A DNA stretch of 64,000 nt from Symbiodinium natans (GCA_905221605.1 CAJNDS010000153.1:62001-126000); one strand, 5' to 3'. Numbered from the stretch's first letter, positions 33,140 to 43,557 are shown. A program made the numbers and translations. The notes: generated by a model from the letters alone, not told the origin.

Positions 33140-33261
33140 GGCGGCAACATCGCCGCGTTCGAAGCCCGAACTGTTGAACAATGATTGAGCTGGAGCCAGA
33201 CCTTTCCACCGACACCAGAACAAAAGCGACCTAGATTCCGTAGGAGGCTAGCTTTCCGGGG

Positions 33262-33362
33262 CCCCTTGTGGGCCCCTTTATGGTTATACTAGACTACTAG
33301 AATAACCCCCCGCCCCCCCCCCCCCCCAAAACCTTATTCAAATGATTGAGGCCCCTATATCC
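33262..33362. mobile_element. Family C-related fragment
   Basis: GGTTATACTAGACTAC at the left and TTATTCAAATGATTGAGG then CCCCTATA at the right, around a C-run. Confidence 0.5.
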
Positions 33363-33508
33363 CTGAATCTTATTCCCCTACATAACCTTTATGTATACCT
33401 TGTAGCCCCTAAATAGCCCCTATATTATATTCCACATGCCCTGAGCAGCTAGGCTCAGGCCTGGTCCTTGCCGTAACGCCAACGCCTTCTTCTCGCGGTT
33501 CCTCTCTG

Positions 33509-33580
33509 AAACCCTAAACCCGAAACCCTAAACCCGAAACCCTAAACCCTAACCCTAAACAAACCCTGAACCCTAAACCT
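33509..33580. repeat. CCCTAAA array
   Basis: C-rich units (some CCCGAAA) just upstream of the first confident phosphatase exon. Confidence 0.96.
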
Positions 33581-33597
33581 CCCTCTGAACATTGAAG

Positions 33598-33656
33598 GAT
33601 GCCGACTACCGCGCGCAGATGAACGTCGCAACAACCATGAAGAAGCTGACTGGAGG
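33598..33656 (+). CDS. Phosphatase exon a
   Basis: Acceptor [29 protein letters not shown] donor GAGCTG. The helix after the missing first metal site in this family usually has Q-x-x-V-A. Confidence 0.8.
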
Positions 33657-36600
33657 GAGCTGACACATTGGAGTCGTATGAAGGAGTGCCCCAAAGTTCC
33701 AAGGGCTTCAGCATTTCAGGATCTGGAATGGCTGATTCATCTACTCATCTATTTTTTCCACGGTGTAGCTCTAGGCAAGGTTGCTCAGTTTTTTTGCTCG
33801 CAATGGGTTCTGTTGAAGAGCGTTGGCTTCGTTTCTGGACACTTACTAGAATGTAGAGCCTTAGCGACCGAGATTGATGGTTCAGGCCTCGTGTGGACTG
33901 CAGGTCTGGGGGGCCCATTTGGGGGGGGGGGGGGGCGGCGGCTTCGGTTGATTTCGAAATATGTTCAGGGCGAGGGCTTAGATTGCAGCAGTGGATGTGA
34001 TGGGCCAGCAGTGGATGCGACGGGCCGGGGTTCCAGACAGCACAGTGCATTGCAACAGGTGAAAGCTTCACGGCGGGCTTTCAGAGCATTCAGGCTCGAA
34101 AGCCTCAACAGCCACAACCACCACGGTAGTCCGAACCCAAACCAAGGAAGTTTGCAGCGCAGCGCAGACCTGATCTCTTCATCAACGTGGGTGACAATTT
34201 CTACTGGGGAGGTGCCCCCTCCTGCAATTGGGGGGGGGGGGGGGTTAACGGGGGGTTAACCCTAAACCCTAAACCCTAAACCCATCTAAACCCATCTAAA
34301 CCCATCTAAACCCATCTAAACCCATCTAAACCCATCTAAACCCATCTAAACCCTAAACCCCAACCCCTAAGGGCAGAGCTGCGGGATGCAAGTCATAGAG
34401 GTTATCGAGGCAGGCTTCTCAAGAGCGCGGCACTTGACGTTTGCTGCAGCCCGGATCTGTACCTCCAGGCAAAGATGCGAAGCTCCTTGATCAACAAAAC
34501 CCAGCAGAGGTTGTTGCATTGACGCATTGAGGAGCGAGCGTCACTCGCAAAGTCAGGAGCTACAGAACACTGCATCGATTGACGCTTACTCGAAGCAAAC
34601 CTCGACAACACAGGCGTGAGGAAACCACAACTGCCCTGGCTGAAATCCGAGTAGTACAAACTCAGGAGATAGTTGGACAGGTGTTGCAAGAAAGTGCTCT
34701 GCAGGTTCTGCACAAGTCGCCGGCATGAGGGTTGCACTCTGAGAACGTCATACCAGAGGCGAATTAGGATTTGCAGGATTTACCTCTACGCAGGGTGTTT
34801 GTTTCGGATGTCTACTCTTTTATTGAGGTGTGAACACCTTTTGCGGAACGCCAATGCACAAGATTGACCCAGTGACGGCTCACCAGTTCCAAGAGATCTT
34901 CGAGAATCTTTGTAGCACTTAGCCTGCGGATTGATTTCCAGTTCAGGGTATGGCAGCACCTTGCGTCGTTCCAATTGTACATGCCTCATCTCCACATGTG
35001 GTTTTTTAAACAAGAGTTGGGTTTAGGGTTTAGGGTTTAGGGTTTAGAGTTTAGGGTTTAGGGTTCAGGGTTTAGGGTTTAGGGTTTAGGGTTTAGGGTT
35101 TAGGGTTTAGGGTTTAGGGTTTAGGGTTTAGGGTTTAGGGTTTAGGGTTTAGAGGTGTTTTGCGTGTTCTAGGGGCAGTAGTCGTCCGGCATCTTCTGCA
35201 CGCATCCATTGCATCAAGATGCCCCGGGGGGAAGCCTTCACTAGCCTTTGCCACAACAAGGTATCACTGTGGTGTTGTCGAACACTGCTTGTAATACTTC
35301 TTTTGTGGTTCGCCGCAAAAGATTAAACTTATCGTTGTTTTCAAAGCCTTTCAGGAGCCATGCCTTGGGACTTTTAGCGGAGGCTCTTGGGTCGCTCCTG
35401 GTCTTGGGGGGCCTCTCGGCCCCCTCTCGTTTCAACGTCAGCCATGGTATGCCCTAACGTTTAGGGCCTAAAAGTTCGATCTAGCGAGAGGCGGCAGTTT
35501 CCCTAAATTCCCTCCATTGGCAGCCGAAATCCTAGGGTTTAGGGTTTAGGGTTTAGGGTTTCAGAAGCCCGGCCCCCCAAGCCCGCGTCAACTTTGAGGA
35601 AGGTCTACCACGGCCCCGGCGTGGATGGAAAGCCCTGGCTCAGCGTGCTGGGCAACCACGACTACGGTGGCCCCTGGGCCTCATTCTATCTCAGGTTTGA
35701 ACATAATGTTTACTTTTGTTTATTACCCTTAGTCCGCTATGTAATCCTTATAATGCCATAAACATTTGATGTTGATAGGGCCCCCAGGTTTCTACCCCAG
35801 TCTTAGGGTGCTTCAGGAGTTCCCGTTCAACCGAGAAAGCCTGAACCCGTGAACCGGTGAGGGTTTCAAGTTTCAAGTCTGAAGCTTGGGCGGGTTTAGG
35901 GATTAGGGTTTAGGGTTTAGGGCTTAGGGCTTAGGGTTTAGGGTTTAGGGTGGCTTAGGGTCGGGAACTCCATCTGGATCCTTGGCCCACAAGGGCTTCC
36001 GCCCGCCGTTTTGCTTCGCGCAGTTTAGTGTTGCTTGTTTGGCGCTGTGGCTGTGTGGCTGTTCACCGGCCTGCTGAGCTGACCAACACCCCAGATGCCC
36101 AAACCACCCTGAACTCTTAAAACAACCCTAAACCCTAAACCCTAAACCCTAAACCCTAAACCCCAAACCCCAAACCCCAAACCCTGAAACCTAAGCATTG
36201 CGAGGAAAAGCCTAAGTTCCTCAACGCCTGAAGAGCAGGCTTCCAGTTCAACAAGGCCTGGGACCAGCAGCTCCTTGGATTTGTTTAGTTCAACCCAGGG
36301 AGCAAAAGCAGGCACTTTTCGAGCTTAGGGTGTTGAAATGACTGAGCGAGCTGCGCCGAACCTCAAATCCAGCAACCGCGACCCAAAAATCCAAAATCTA
36401 AGCTGCACAGACACTGACGCATTCATCCTGTGCATTGATTCTGAGACCTAAACCCTAAACCCCTAAACCCGAAACCCGAAACCCTAAACCCAAATCCAAG
36501 GATCAGCTACACCTGGGCCAGCAACCGCTGGGTCATGCCAGGCCAGGTGTCTTTTGCGGTTTATAGGGTTTATAGGGTTTATAGGGTTCATAGGGTTCAT

Positions 36601-37740
36601 AGGGTTTATAGGGTTTGTAGGGTTTTATAGGGTTTTTATAGGGTTTATAGGGTTTATAGGGTTTATAGGGTTTATAGGGTTCATAGGGTTCATAGGGTTC
36701 GGGGGTGTCTGCATCTCAAGCGGTCTCATTTCTCGAGCTTTGCAAGAAGCCTGAGCCCTAAACCCAAAATCCTGAAGTCTGAAACCTCTTGGCTTTCAAG
36801 GCCCAACCCTCATCGCACCCCTGATCGGGGGAAGGATGGGGCAGGATGGGGGCGGATTGCAAATAATTTGGCGGCGGGGGGGAGAGGGCTGGGCTCGGTG
36901 GTTTAGGGTTTAAGGTTTAGGGTTTAGGGTTTGAGAGTTCAAGGTGCAAGTCAATCTTCCGAGGAAACTGGCGGCACGTCCAACGTGAACGACAGAACCC
37001 AGCTAGGTACTGCTAGGCATGCCCATGGCGTTGTCTTGTTGGTAGCAGCAGGCGTGTATATGACAAGTGTCCGAGCACGTTCCTTGATCGGCATGGACGG
37101 GTGGCGTGTCAGGCCAGTACTTCATGCAGCGGGTGGAGTACCCCGAGTTTTCCGTTTCTCGGCTGTGCTGACAATCCCAACCCAAGCCCCAAACTTCAGC
37201 AGTCCTAAACCTGTGAGAGGCACCGCCATCAGGGCATGGAAACACCTCTCCTGCCTCCCACTTCTTCAAAGCTTGACTCGCGAGCTGAAGGTTGCCATCT
37301 GCAAGACTCACCGTTTGCAGCTTCCCTGAACCCCCCCCCCCCCCTAATACCCTCAGGCCCTATGTCCTCGAATAAAGGTCGAGATCCTCATGCTGGACTC
37401 CAATGCGATGGACTCCCATCCCAAGAGCGCTGACCCGAAGCACAACATCTGCGGCGCCATGCACAATCCCCCGGGAGCCAACTGCGCTGCCACAGGTCGG
37501 GGCTCATTAGGGTTTAGGGTTTAGGATTTAGGGTTTAGGGGTTTAGGGTTTAGGGGTTTAGGCATGTGCACATTCAGACCTGCAGATGCAGGGCAATGTT
37601 CGGGATTGCAGGTCTCAGCCTGGGTTCTGGGTTGTATGCCCTTGCGCTGTCCTATCAGGACCCAGCACAGGTACTTGCAACATCATTCTTGGCAACGATT
37701 GGATCTTCGGAAGCTTACTGCTTGCTCTGGTCTCTCTGTG

Positions 37741-37781
<41 letters not shown>

Positions 37782-40700
37782 ATGTCTCTCTATGTCTCTC
37801 TCAGTCTCTGTCTCGCTCTGTCTCTCTGGCTTCCTCCGTCCCTCCTGCCCAGTCATTCGAACAGAAGGCACAGTTGAGCCTGAAGGATTTCCTACTTCCT
37901 GTCTACACACTACTCGGTGCTCCGTTGAGTATGCTGTCTACGGTCTCTCAGAGACCAGGGAGGTATACCAGCAATTCAAGAGTCTAGCTCCGAGGAGCTT
38001 TCCTCAAACGTCGACCGAGACGCTGTTTCGCGCTCATTAGGAAATGTGAGGCAAGGTGCCTTACCTTTACGGGCATCTGAACGAAGAATTCTCTGCTACG
38101 CCAAATGTCGTAGCCGATTCGGAGTCCTCGTCCTGCGGTCCATCGGTTCGCTTATTTCGCAGCTTCAGCGAAAATGTTCAGCCGATGCGAATTGGACGGA
38201 TCTGGTTCCTGACTGTACACCTGCAAAGTGATGCAGCATGCCTAACAGGAATGCACGGAAGGATCGCCCGACTGCTGCAGTCAGATCAGCACCAGGTGGC
38301 ACCACAATACCCCCGAGCACCAACACCCGAAACTGCCGATTGCACTGTTTCCAAACATGGCCTACGCAGATGGTCGACACATGATAACACATGTACTTGT
38401 TTTCCTTTTCGGGCAATCCGTTGGCAATGATGCGGCATTCGCAAGAATTGTTCCCCGCAATGCCATGAATAGGTCTTGCACTCGAAGCTGCATAGAAGCC
38501 GTGCATGCCGACCAAAAATGCTGCAAGCCGAAATGTTCGTTTTAGCAAGTCACGGTCACAGTCCTGTTGAACATGTGATGAACAGCCGTCTTCTGGCATG
38601 GTTCAAGTTGAAGTTTTGGGAAAGCGAGAGAGAGTGTGGTGCACAACACGGTGCACAACACCTGGAACTTCATCTCTACTGACATGTGCCGTTAACACTC
38701 GTCATGTGGCCCCTCTTCCTTTTTTGGGACAATTCTCAATACCAAAATTGAGGCATTGAGGAGCTAAATGTCAAATTTCATACCATTCCTTTAGCGGCTG
38801 GAACAAGGCTGGCACACAACGACGCATGGCGACTCACCAAGCAGAGGGCATCCCTGTAAGCATTTAGGGTCTAGGGCCTGAAAGCTTTGGAACTTGTTAG
38901 CTCAAAGTGCAAAACGAACCCCAGATGACATAAACGTCACATTTCTGCTTAGGCTCCCTATATACCCTAAGCCCTAAACCCAAAACCCCTAAACTCCCCA
39001 AGAAACAGGTGGGCCCAAGGACCTCGACGCCTGTCGCGTGGCTGAATGGAGAACCATGTTCGGACTTTCCGGCACCCAAGACGTAGCGTGCTGACTTGGA
39101 TGTCCAGACTGCACAGGCTTCAAGTTCATGTGGGATACCTGGAGAAGCCGCTCAGATGGATTAAGGGCAGGCAGCATTGCATATTTGTAGGTTTTTGGGG
39201 CTTTTGAGGACCCTTCTGCATGAACTGTCACCAGCGACTTGAATTCCATCCTTCTGGGTCCGGGCCCCCCGCTTGGAGATCAAAGGTGGCTATGGCTCGT
39301 TGCTAAAGTGTGGTCGCAAGCCATTGACAAAAAAGTCCTTGCGCCCGATCAGCTTCACCATGCTTAATGATGACCACCCAGGTTGCCAAGTGTTCGACCT
39401 CGGCACCCCCGAATCCGTAGAATCCTCCCACACCTTGCCAGGCTTGGTTGTTTGAGGTTGATGGCAGTCACCAGTAGACTCAGGATTACAAGGCATGGCA
39501 GAAGGGTGATTCTGTTGAAGAGCAAACCCTAAGCCCTAAACCCTAAACCCTAAGCCCTAAGCCCTAAGCCCTAAGCCCTAAGCCCTAAACCCTAAACCCT
39601 AAACCCTAAACCCTAGACCCTAAACCCTAAACCCTAAACCCTAAACCCTAAACCCTAAACCCAAGCCTTGAACGCAGCAAAAGAAAACACTGAGGTCAGG
39701 AGAAGTGGACCGAGAAGAAGCTCCAGGAGTCCTCCGCCGACTGGCAGCTCATCGCCACACACTTCCAGTGTGGACACCAGGCCTCTAGGGGTTTAGGGCT
39801 TAGGGCTTAAGGTTTAGGGTTTAGGGTTTAGGGTTTAGGGTTTGCATATAAACCCAAGGGAATGTTAAAATGGCCGTTGCTCTTATGGCTCTAAGGGGAA
39901 GATAGAGGCCAGGATGGCCTGAATACCGGATTCGAGCTCTTTGCTCCAGGCACAGTGGTACAAGAAGCTGCACCAAAAGTATGGCCTGGACCTTCTGGTG
40001 ACCGGCCACACGCATGTGCACCTCCGTTGCCATGAGTGGGGGGCATGCGGGTTGATAGCAAAGGGTTTCAATTCACCAGGGATGATTTAGACATCGAAGC
40101 CCGCTGGTATAAGCAGCGGTCGAGGCGTTGTGCCGGACAGGCGTCTGAAAGCTGACATCGACAAAGATTTAGGCACTTTCACTTTCCATACCCCCCTACG
40201 GGCCCCGAGATGCTCTGAGAAGGTCGTTTAAGGTCATGTTCATTCGTTGGTGCATTCTTTCATGTCGGTTCATCCCCAAAGAAAAAAGTACTCCGAGTAT
40301 CTCTGGGCTGCCTACCCAGAGAATCCCTGCAGAGGCCGAGTATTCTGGAGGGCCCCCCTCCAGAGAATCCCACAACGAGTACGGTCGAGTATCTCTGGAG
40401 TGCCCACCCCCAAGGGAATCCTGCCGAGCATGCATACAGAGAGAAGAGTGCCTGCACCCCCGAAAGAATTCCCGTTGAGTATGCCGGGGAGGCCAGCGCC
40501 TACTGCTGAAACCCTAAACCCTACACAACACCTTGGGATGTTCCCCGTGATACTAGCAGCCCTTAAATAGGGACTCTAGTAGGGGGTACTATAATCCCGA
40601 TTGAGGACTGTTAGTACAAGGGGGAACGTCCCAGACAACGCCTCGTGTCAAGCTCTGTTCTACTAGTGGTGCAAGTTGCCTCGGGGCTTTGCATACTTAG

Positions 40701-42358
40701 GGCAAGCCCCGGAGTTATTTGGGGTTAATTCAGGGTTAATTTGGGGATTAGTTTGGGGTTAGTTTGGGTTTAGTTTGGGTTAATTGGGTTAAAGTATCCG
40801 ATTCATGGAAAGGCGATTTTCGGTGACAGTTCTGGCCACAACTTTGAAGTGTCGGGCGGTTGGAGTAAGTCTCCATGCCTCTACAGCAGTCTTAGAAGAA
40901 GATCAGGAAATGAGGTTGCATTCAACATCCAAAACAAACCTGGGAGAAACGAGAAGATGACCCAAAAAAACAAATGACCTTCGATGCCTTCAGAGCATGT
41001 CAAACAGCATTGGGGTCTCTTGTGTTGGCGGCAGCTCAGACTTTGGGCACAAGCCCACGACGGGTCACAGAGCATACATGTCGACTCCCAAGCCTCCTGG
41101 ATACACCATTTGCCTTCCCATAAAGCCACATACCGAATGTTCATGGCTAACAAATGACATGCACAAAGTGATGTGGGAGCGTGTCCACAGAGCTGGTTTG
41201 AGACTTAAGTATTGGTTCTTGGAGAATACTGCAAAATTGACGTTCCATTCCTTTCTGTGGAAGGTGTTCTCTTTTGTCGTCGTTACTGGTTTGCTGCACA
41301 CCCAGTATTGATGCCTGGGTAGCATTGCACCGGACCCTCGGAACTCTCTTGATGAAGAGCCATTGGGTTGCTCAGTTTCGTCAGATTTGTGTGGGGGCCT
41401 ATGGTCTTTTGAAAGCAGGGCTGCAGAACTGGAAATTTCTTTCGGGTCGCTGAGGCAGTCCATCTTCGACAAGTGGCATGTCCTGGGCGGACTGACCTGT
41501 TTCATCACCGGTGGTGGCGGAGGCGAGCGTCGTGCAACGAGAGGTCGCGCAAGTGACAACCTTACAGCCCCAACCTTGACCCTCGAGCTTGAAGCTCGAG
41601 CCCTCCAGGCATTACTGCGGAGAATTCGCCAGAGCACAGCCATAGCACGGCCTATGGTTTCTTCGACCTGGCGTTCACCAAGGACTCCGACTAGAGTTTC
41701 AAGTTTGTGCAAGTTTAGGGTTGAGGGCCAGGCTAGAGTTGGTTTCGAGGATCAGTGTTTGCAGTTTGGGTGTTCAGGACTTGATTAGGCTGCGTTGTGT
41801 TACACGACTTTGTGCCCGAAAAGCGAAAAGCTCAGGTAACCAGCTAGCTCCCTAACCCAGGTCTTCGAGCACTAGTGATCCCTTCCCACAGGTTCGGCCT
41901 GTTTGTGTGCTTGCACGGCCTTGAAGTTACAACTCTGCATGCCAGAGCTGTCTTTCTTTAATAGAAGTTGGAGCCTTGAATTCCGAACGAAGCCACAGGC
42001 CCTCAGGAGCCTCACCGAAATCCCGAACACAACCAAGCCCTGCACCTAAACCCATTGTCACTTCGGGCAAAAAACACATGGGGGGGTTTACGAAAATAGG
42101 GGACCCCTAAAATAGACCCCCAAATAGCAGGACCCCCCCTTAGAAGAAGGACCCCCCAATAAGGTACCCCTAAGATCTTAAAACCCCCACATGTTTTGCC
42201 CTAAACCCTAAACCCTAAACCCTAAACCCTAAACCCTAAACCCTAAACCCTAAACCCCCACATGTTTTGCAGAGCTGCTATGAGAGGACACGATCAAGCT
42301 GGAGTCAATCAACTTCCGCGGGAACAAGGCCATCTTCCCCAACCTGGGCCGGGTTTAG
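33598..42358 (+). CDS. Purple acid phosphatase-like metallophosphoesterase gene (5' end not found)
   Basis: About a dozen exons reconstruct a calcineurin-like metallophosphoesterase of the purple/tartrate-resistant acid phosphatase type, expected to hydrolyse phosphate monoesters at a two-metal centre. Motifs in order: [87 protein letters not shown] and [11 protein letters not shown]. These match the metal-site and core-strand order of the family. The first GDxG site should lie upstream and was not found. Exon phases agree at most junctions when GT, GC and GA donors are all allowed. Such phosphatases are often secreted, but the N-terminus is not visible. One exon carries an apparent extra base near 35602, so the copy could be defective or contain an assembly error. 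Borders were called by eye. Confidence 0.88.
34168..34211 (+). CDS. Phosphatase exon b (second metal motif)
   Basis: Acceptor [24 protein letters not shown] supplies the bridging Asp and the Asn ligand region. Donor GTGCCC (212) or GC (214). Confidence 0.9.
34256..34369. repeat. CCCTAAA array with (CCCATCTAAA)n block
   Basis: Seven 10-bp CCCATCTAAA units inside normal C-rich units. Confidence 0.98.
34377..34392 (+). CDS. Weak candidate phosphatase micro-exon
   Basis: After AAGGGCAG the bases read SCGMQ, which could follow NFYWGG if exon b uses its GC donor. Weak; suggested because array polarity predicts an exon between 34370 and 35018. Confidence 0.2.
35019..35152. repeat. TTTAGGG array
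   Basis: About 19 G-rich units, one TTTAGAG and one TTCAGGG. Confidence 0.98.
35535..35561. repeat. TTTAGGG array (short)
   Basis: Four units; the last one turns into the acceptor GGGTTTCAG of exon c. Confidence 0.9.
35565..35669 (+). CDS. Phosphatase exon c (third metal motif; apparent extra base)
   Basis: From 35603 the frame reads [20 protein letters not shown] then YGG and leaves at a GC donor (35670). From acceptor GGGTTTCAG to 35601 a different frame reads PQARVNFEE, which is what should precede VYHG in the family. The two are offset by one G in GAGGAAGGTC. Either an indel, or the exon really starts at 35603 after GAGGAAG. Confidence 0.85.
35893..35951. repeat. TTTAGGG/TTAGGGC mixed array
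   Basis: G-rich units near the 5' half of intron c-d. Confidence 0.95.
36123..36186. repeat. CCCTAAA/CCCCAAA array
   Basis: C-rich units at the 3' half of intron c-d. Confidence 0.97.
36239..36269 (+). CDS. Phosphatase exon d (31 nt)
   Basis: Acceptor AAGAGCAG; completes the Gly codon from exon c, then [11 protein letters not shown] donor GCTCCT in phase with exon e (restores QIS). Confidence 0.85.
36450..36491. repeat. CCCTAAA/CCCGAAA array
   Basis: C-rich units just before exon e. Confidence 0.95.
36501..36546 (+). CDS. Phosphatase exon e
   Basis: Acceptor [30 protein letters not shown] donor. RW-x-MP is typical of this family. Confidence 0.9.
36558..36702. repeat. (GGGTTTATA)n array
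   Basis: 9-bp G-rich units with GGGTTCATA variants, right after the donor of exon e. Confidence 0.98.
37118..37153 (+). CDS. Phosphatase micro-exon f (36 nt)
   Basis: Acceptor [27 protein letters not shown] donor; phase 0 on both sides. It bridges VMPGQ and VEILM exactly as family members require. Confidence 0.85.
37378..37495 (+). CDS. Phosphatase exon g
   Basis: Acceptor [28 protein letters not shown], then [25 protein letters not shown] donor. LDSN is the conserved strand end. The Cys-containing insert follows. Confidence 0.9.
37507..37562. repeat. TTTAGGG/TTTAGGGG array
   Basis: G-rich units within 12 bp of the exon g donor. Confidence 0.96.
37738..37845. repeat. (TC)n-rich microsatellite
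   Basis: TCTCTC with TTTC and TATG interruptions; explains the Ser/Leu and Arg/Glu frames around it. Confidence 0.95.
38587..38622 (+). CDS. Candidate phosphatase exon h
   Basis: [13 protein letters not shown] resembles the WF-x-x-LW-x-x-Q helix that precedes the WTEKKL helix. A GA donor in AAGCGAGAG would join it to exon i. The upstream border does not fit in phase, so tentative. Confidence 0.4.
39525..39662. repeat. CCCTAAA array with CCCTAAG block
   Basis: Six CCCTAAG units in a row within normal C-rich units, upstream of exon i. Confidence 0.98.
39700..39780 (+). CDS. Phosphatase exon i
   Basis: Acceptor ACTGAGGTCAG; 27 codons: [18 protein letters not shown] then [11 protein letters not shown] donor GCCTCT. 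The His of ATHF corresponds to the GH-x-P metal ligand. Confidence 0.9.
39788..39844. repeat. TTTAGGG array
   Basis: G-rich units 8 bp after exon i. Confidence 0.97.
39845..39905. mobile_element. Family D element (partial)
   Basis: CATATAAACCCAAGGGAATG and TATGGCTCTAAGGGGAA recur at 48.9 and 57.6 kb. Confidence 0.65.
39950..40033 (+). CDS. Phosphatase exon j (GHTH metal motif)
   Basis: Acceptor [29 protein letters not shown], then [12 protein letters not shown] (40004-40015) is the last metal-binding motif. Ends at a GA donor, or earlier at GTTGCC. Confidence 0.9.
40534..40634. mobile_element. Family B MITE-like element, copy 2
   Basis: TGGGATGTTCCCC start and GGGGGAACGTCCCAG end are inverted. 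Flanks ACAACACCT (40525-40533) and ACAACGCCT (40635-40643) match 8 of 9. Confidence 0.85.
41459..41522 (+). CDS. Phosphatase exon k
   Basis: Acceptor [28 protein letters not shown] then G; GC donor GCGAGC, phase 1. The Gly-rich loop after a strand is characteristic. Confidence 0.8.
41633..41682 (+). CDS. Phosphatase exon l
   Basis: Acceptor ATTCGCCAG; restores Glu, then [18 protein letters not shown] donor GACTCC (or at 41689). Confidence 0.8.
42080..42190. mobile_element. Family A element
   Basis: GGGGGGTTTACGAAAATAGG at the left, AGGTACCCCTAAGATC then TTAAAACCCCCAC at the right. CACATG / CACATG flanks look like a target duplication. Confidence 0.85.
42199..42257. repeat. CCCTAAA array between exact direct repeats
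   Basis: Eight C-rich units. CCCCCACATGTTTTGC occurs immediately before (42183-42198) and again at its end (42256-42271). Confidence 0.97.
42287..42358 (+). CDS. Phosphatase exon m (probable last exon)
   Basis: Acceptor [28 protein letters not shown], then LGRV and TAG at 42356-42358. The TAG lies inside the first GGGTTTAGGG unit of the next array. Alternatively the GT of that unit (42353) is a donor and the gene continues. Confidence 0.75.
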   Translation, partial: DTIKLESINFRGNKAIFPNLGRV

Positions 42359-42392
42359 GGTTTAGGGCTTAGGGCTTAGGGTTTAGGGTTTA
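42352..42392. repeat. TTTAGGG/TTAGGGC array
   Basis: G-rich units that begin inside the exon m end. Confidence 0.95.
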
Positions 42393-42510
42393 TAGGGGCC
42401 TTAATCATGAGAACGGGGTTTTGCGGGGTTATTATAGTATAAATATAAAAGGACCAAAAGGGAATATTATTACGAATTTTTCCGACCCCTATAGTACGCT
42501 GTGCACGCCC
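42390..42510. mobile_element. Family C element, second copy (partial)
   Basis: TATAGGGGCCTTAATCATGAG, then GGGGTTATTATAGTATAAA; as at 23.9 kb, it abuts a TTTAGGG array. Confidence 0.7.
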
Positions 42511-43557
42511 CCTAAGCCCAGCCATTTAGATATTCACGGCCAGTACTTCTTTTCAGCATTTGTAGTATCCCGATGCAACGGAGGTGGGCTCGGCGACCGT
42601 GCATCCCGTTGCGAAGAACCTCTAGGTGTTGTAGCTTGGGTGTGCTTTCGGAATGCTGTTTCTCTTCGGTTTGGTTGACGCATCCGAAGAGCATGAACGT
42701 TTTGCATCTTAGTGAATGGTGTATGTGTGAACTGAAGGAACAGCTCTTATAGCAGGCTCTTACGGCCAAGGTAGGCGGAGTCTGGCAAAGCCAGTCTTTC
42801 GACATTCGAATGTGCATAGCGGCATAGCAAGTATTTGTGGGAGCTCGGCACGCTATGCTCTGAGTGTCAAAAGAGCGATGCCCGAGGGCCCGTTGCGGTC
42901 AGAGTCTTCCCCCTTGCCACTACAAAGTCAGCTTCGGCCGTTCAGGGGGTGGGGGCGCGGGGGCGGGGGGGGGGGGAGGTGCAACAGTACACCCCACTGA
43001 TACCCCAACAATGAGAGGGCTTACCATACACGACAGCTTCAGTAAAGAATGGCAAAGCGTGACAGGACTCAAGAAGTCAATAAGTTTGCTGCAGCCAGAG
43101 TGGAAAGGCTTCAGAACTGCAATGCACCAGGTTAACTGCGAGAAAAGAACTCATTGAACAATATGTGGATGCTACTCCAGAAAGCTTTTCAGCCTTCCAG
43201 GACCTTTCCGGGCTTCCCGAAACCTCCCGTTCTTGCTTGGGTGATGGTTGCAACTTCTCAGAATCTACTAAGCTGCACTGAGCTAAAAAGGTGCAAAGGT
43301 GAAGTCCAAGTGGTTGGCTATTGTCATTGTTTTGGCTCCAGTTTGGCTTGAGTTTGCAGAACCTTGCAATACTCACATGGTAATCCCACAACTGCAAGAG
43401 CATTTCGAAGCAAGGTACAACAAAAGCTACCAACGACTAGAAAGAACCTGGCGCAAGAAGACTGGAAAATCATAGGCGCATCCTGCAAACTCGTCTACGT
43501 TGGGGTGGCACTTCGAGTCTTGGGTTCGACAGAGTGCTGGGAAGGCGTTTTGGGGTT
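42511..43557. other. Likely intergenic gap
   Basis: A short G-run at 42957-42976. Several open frames on both strands, none with splice borders I trust. Confidence 0.4.

Noticed and set aside
37683-37910. Arg/Glu repeat protein on the minus strand
   Set aside because: Translation of the TC microsatellite.
39273-39455. Plus frame as a phosphatase exon
   Set aside because: Composition is acceptable, but the peptide does not fit the protein segment needed between exons g and i.
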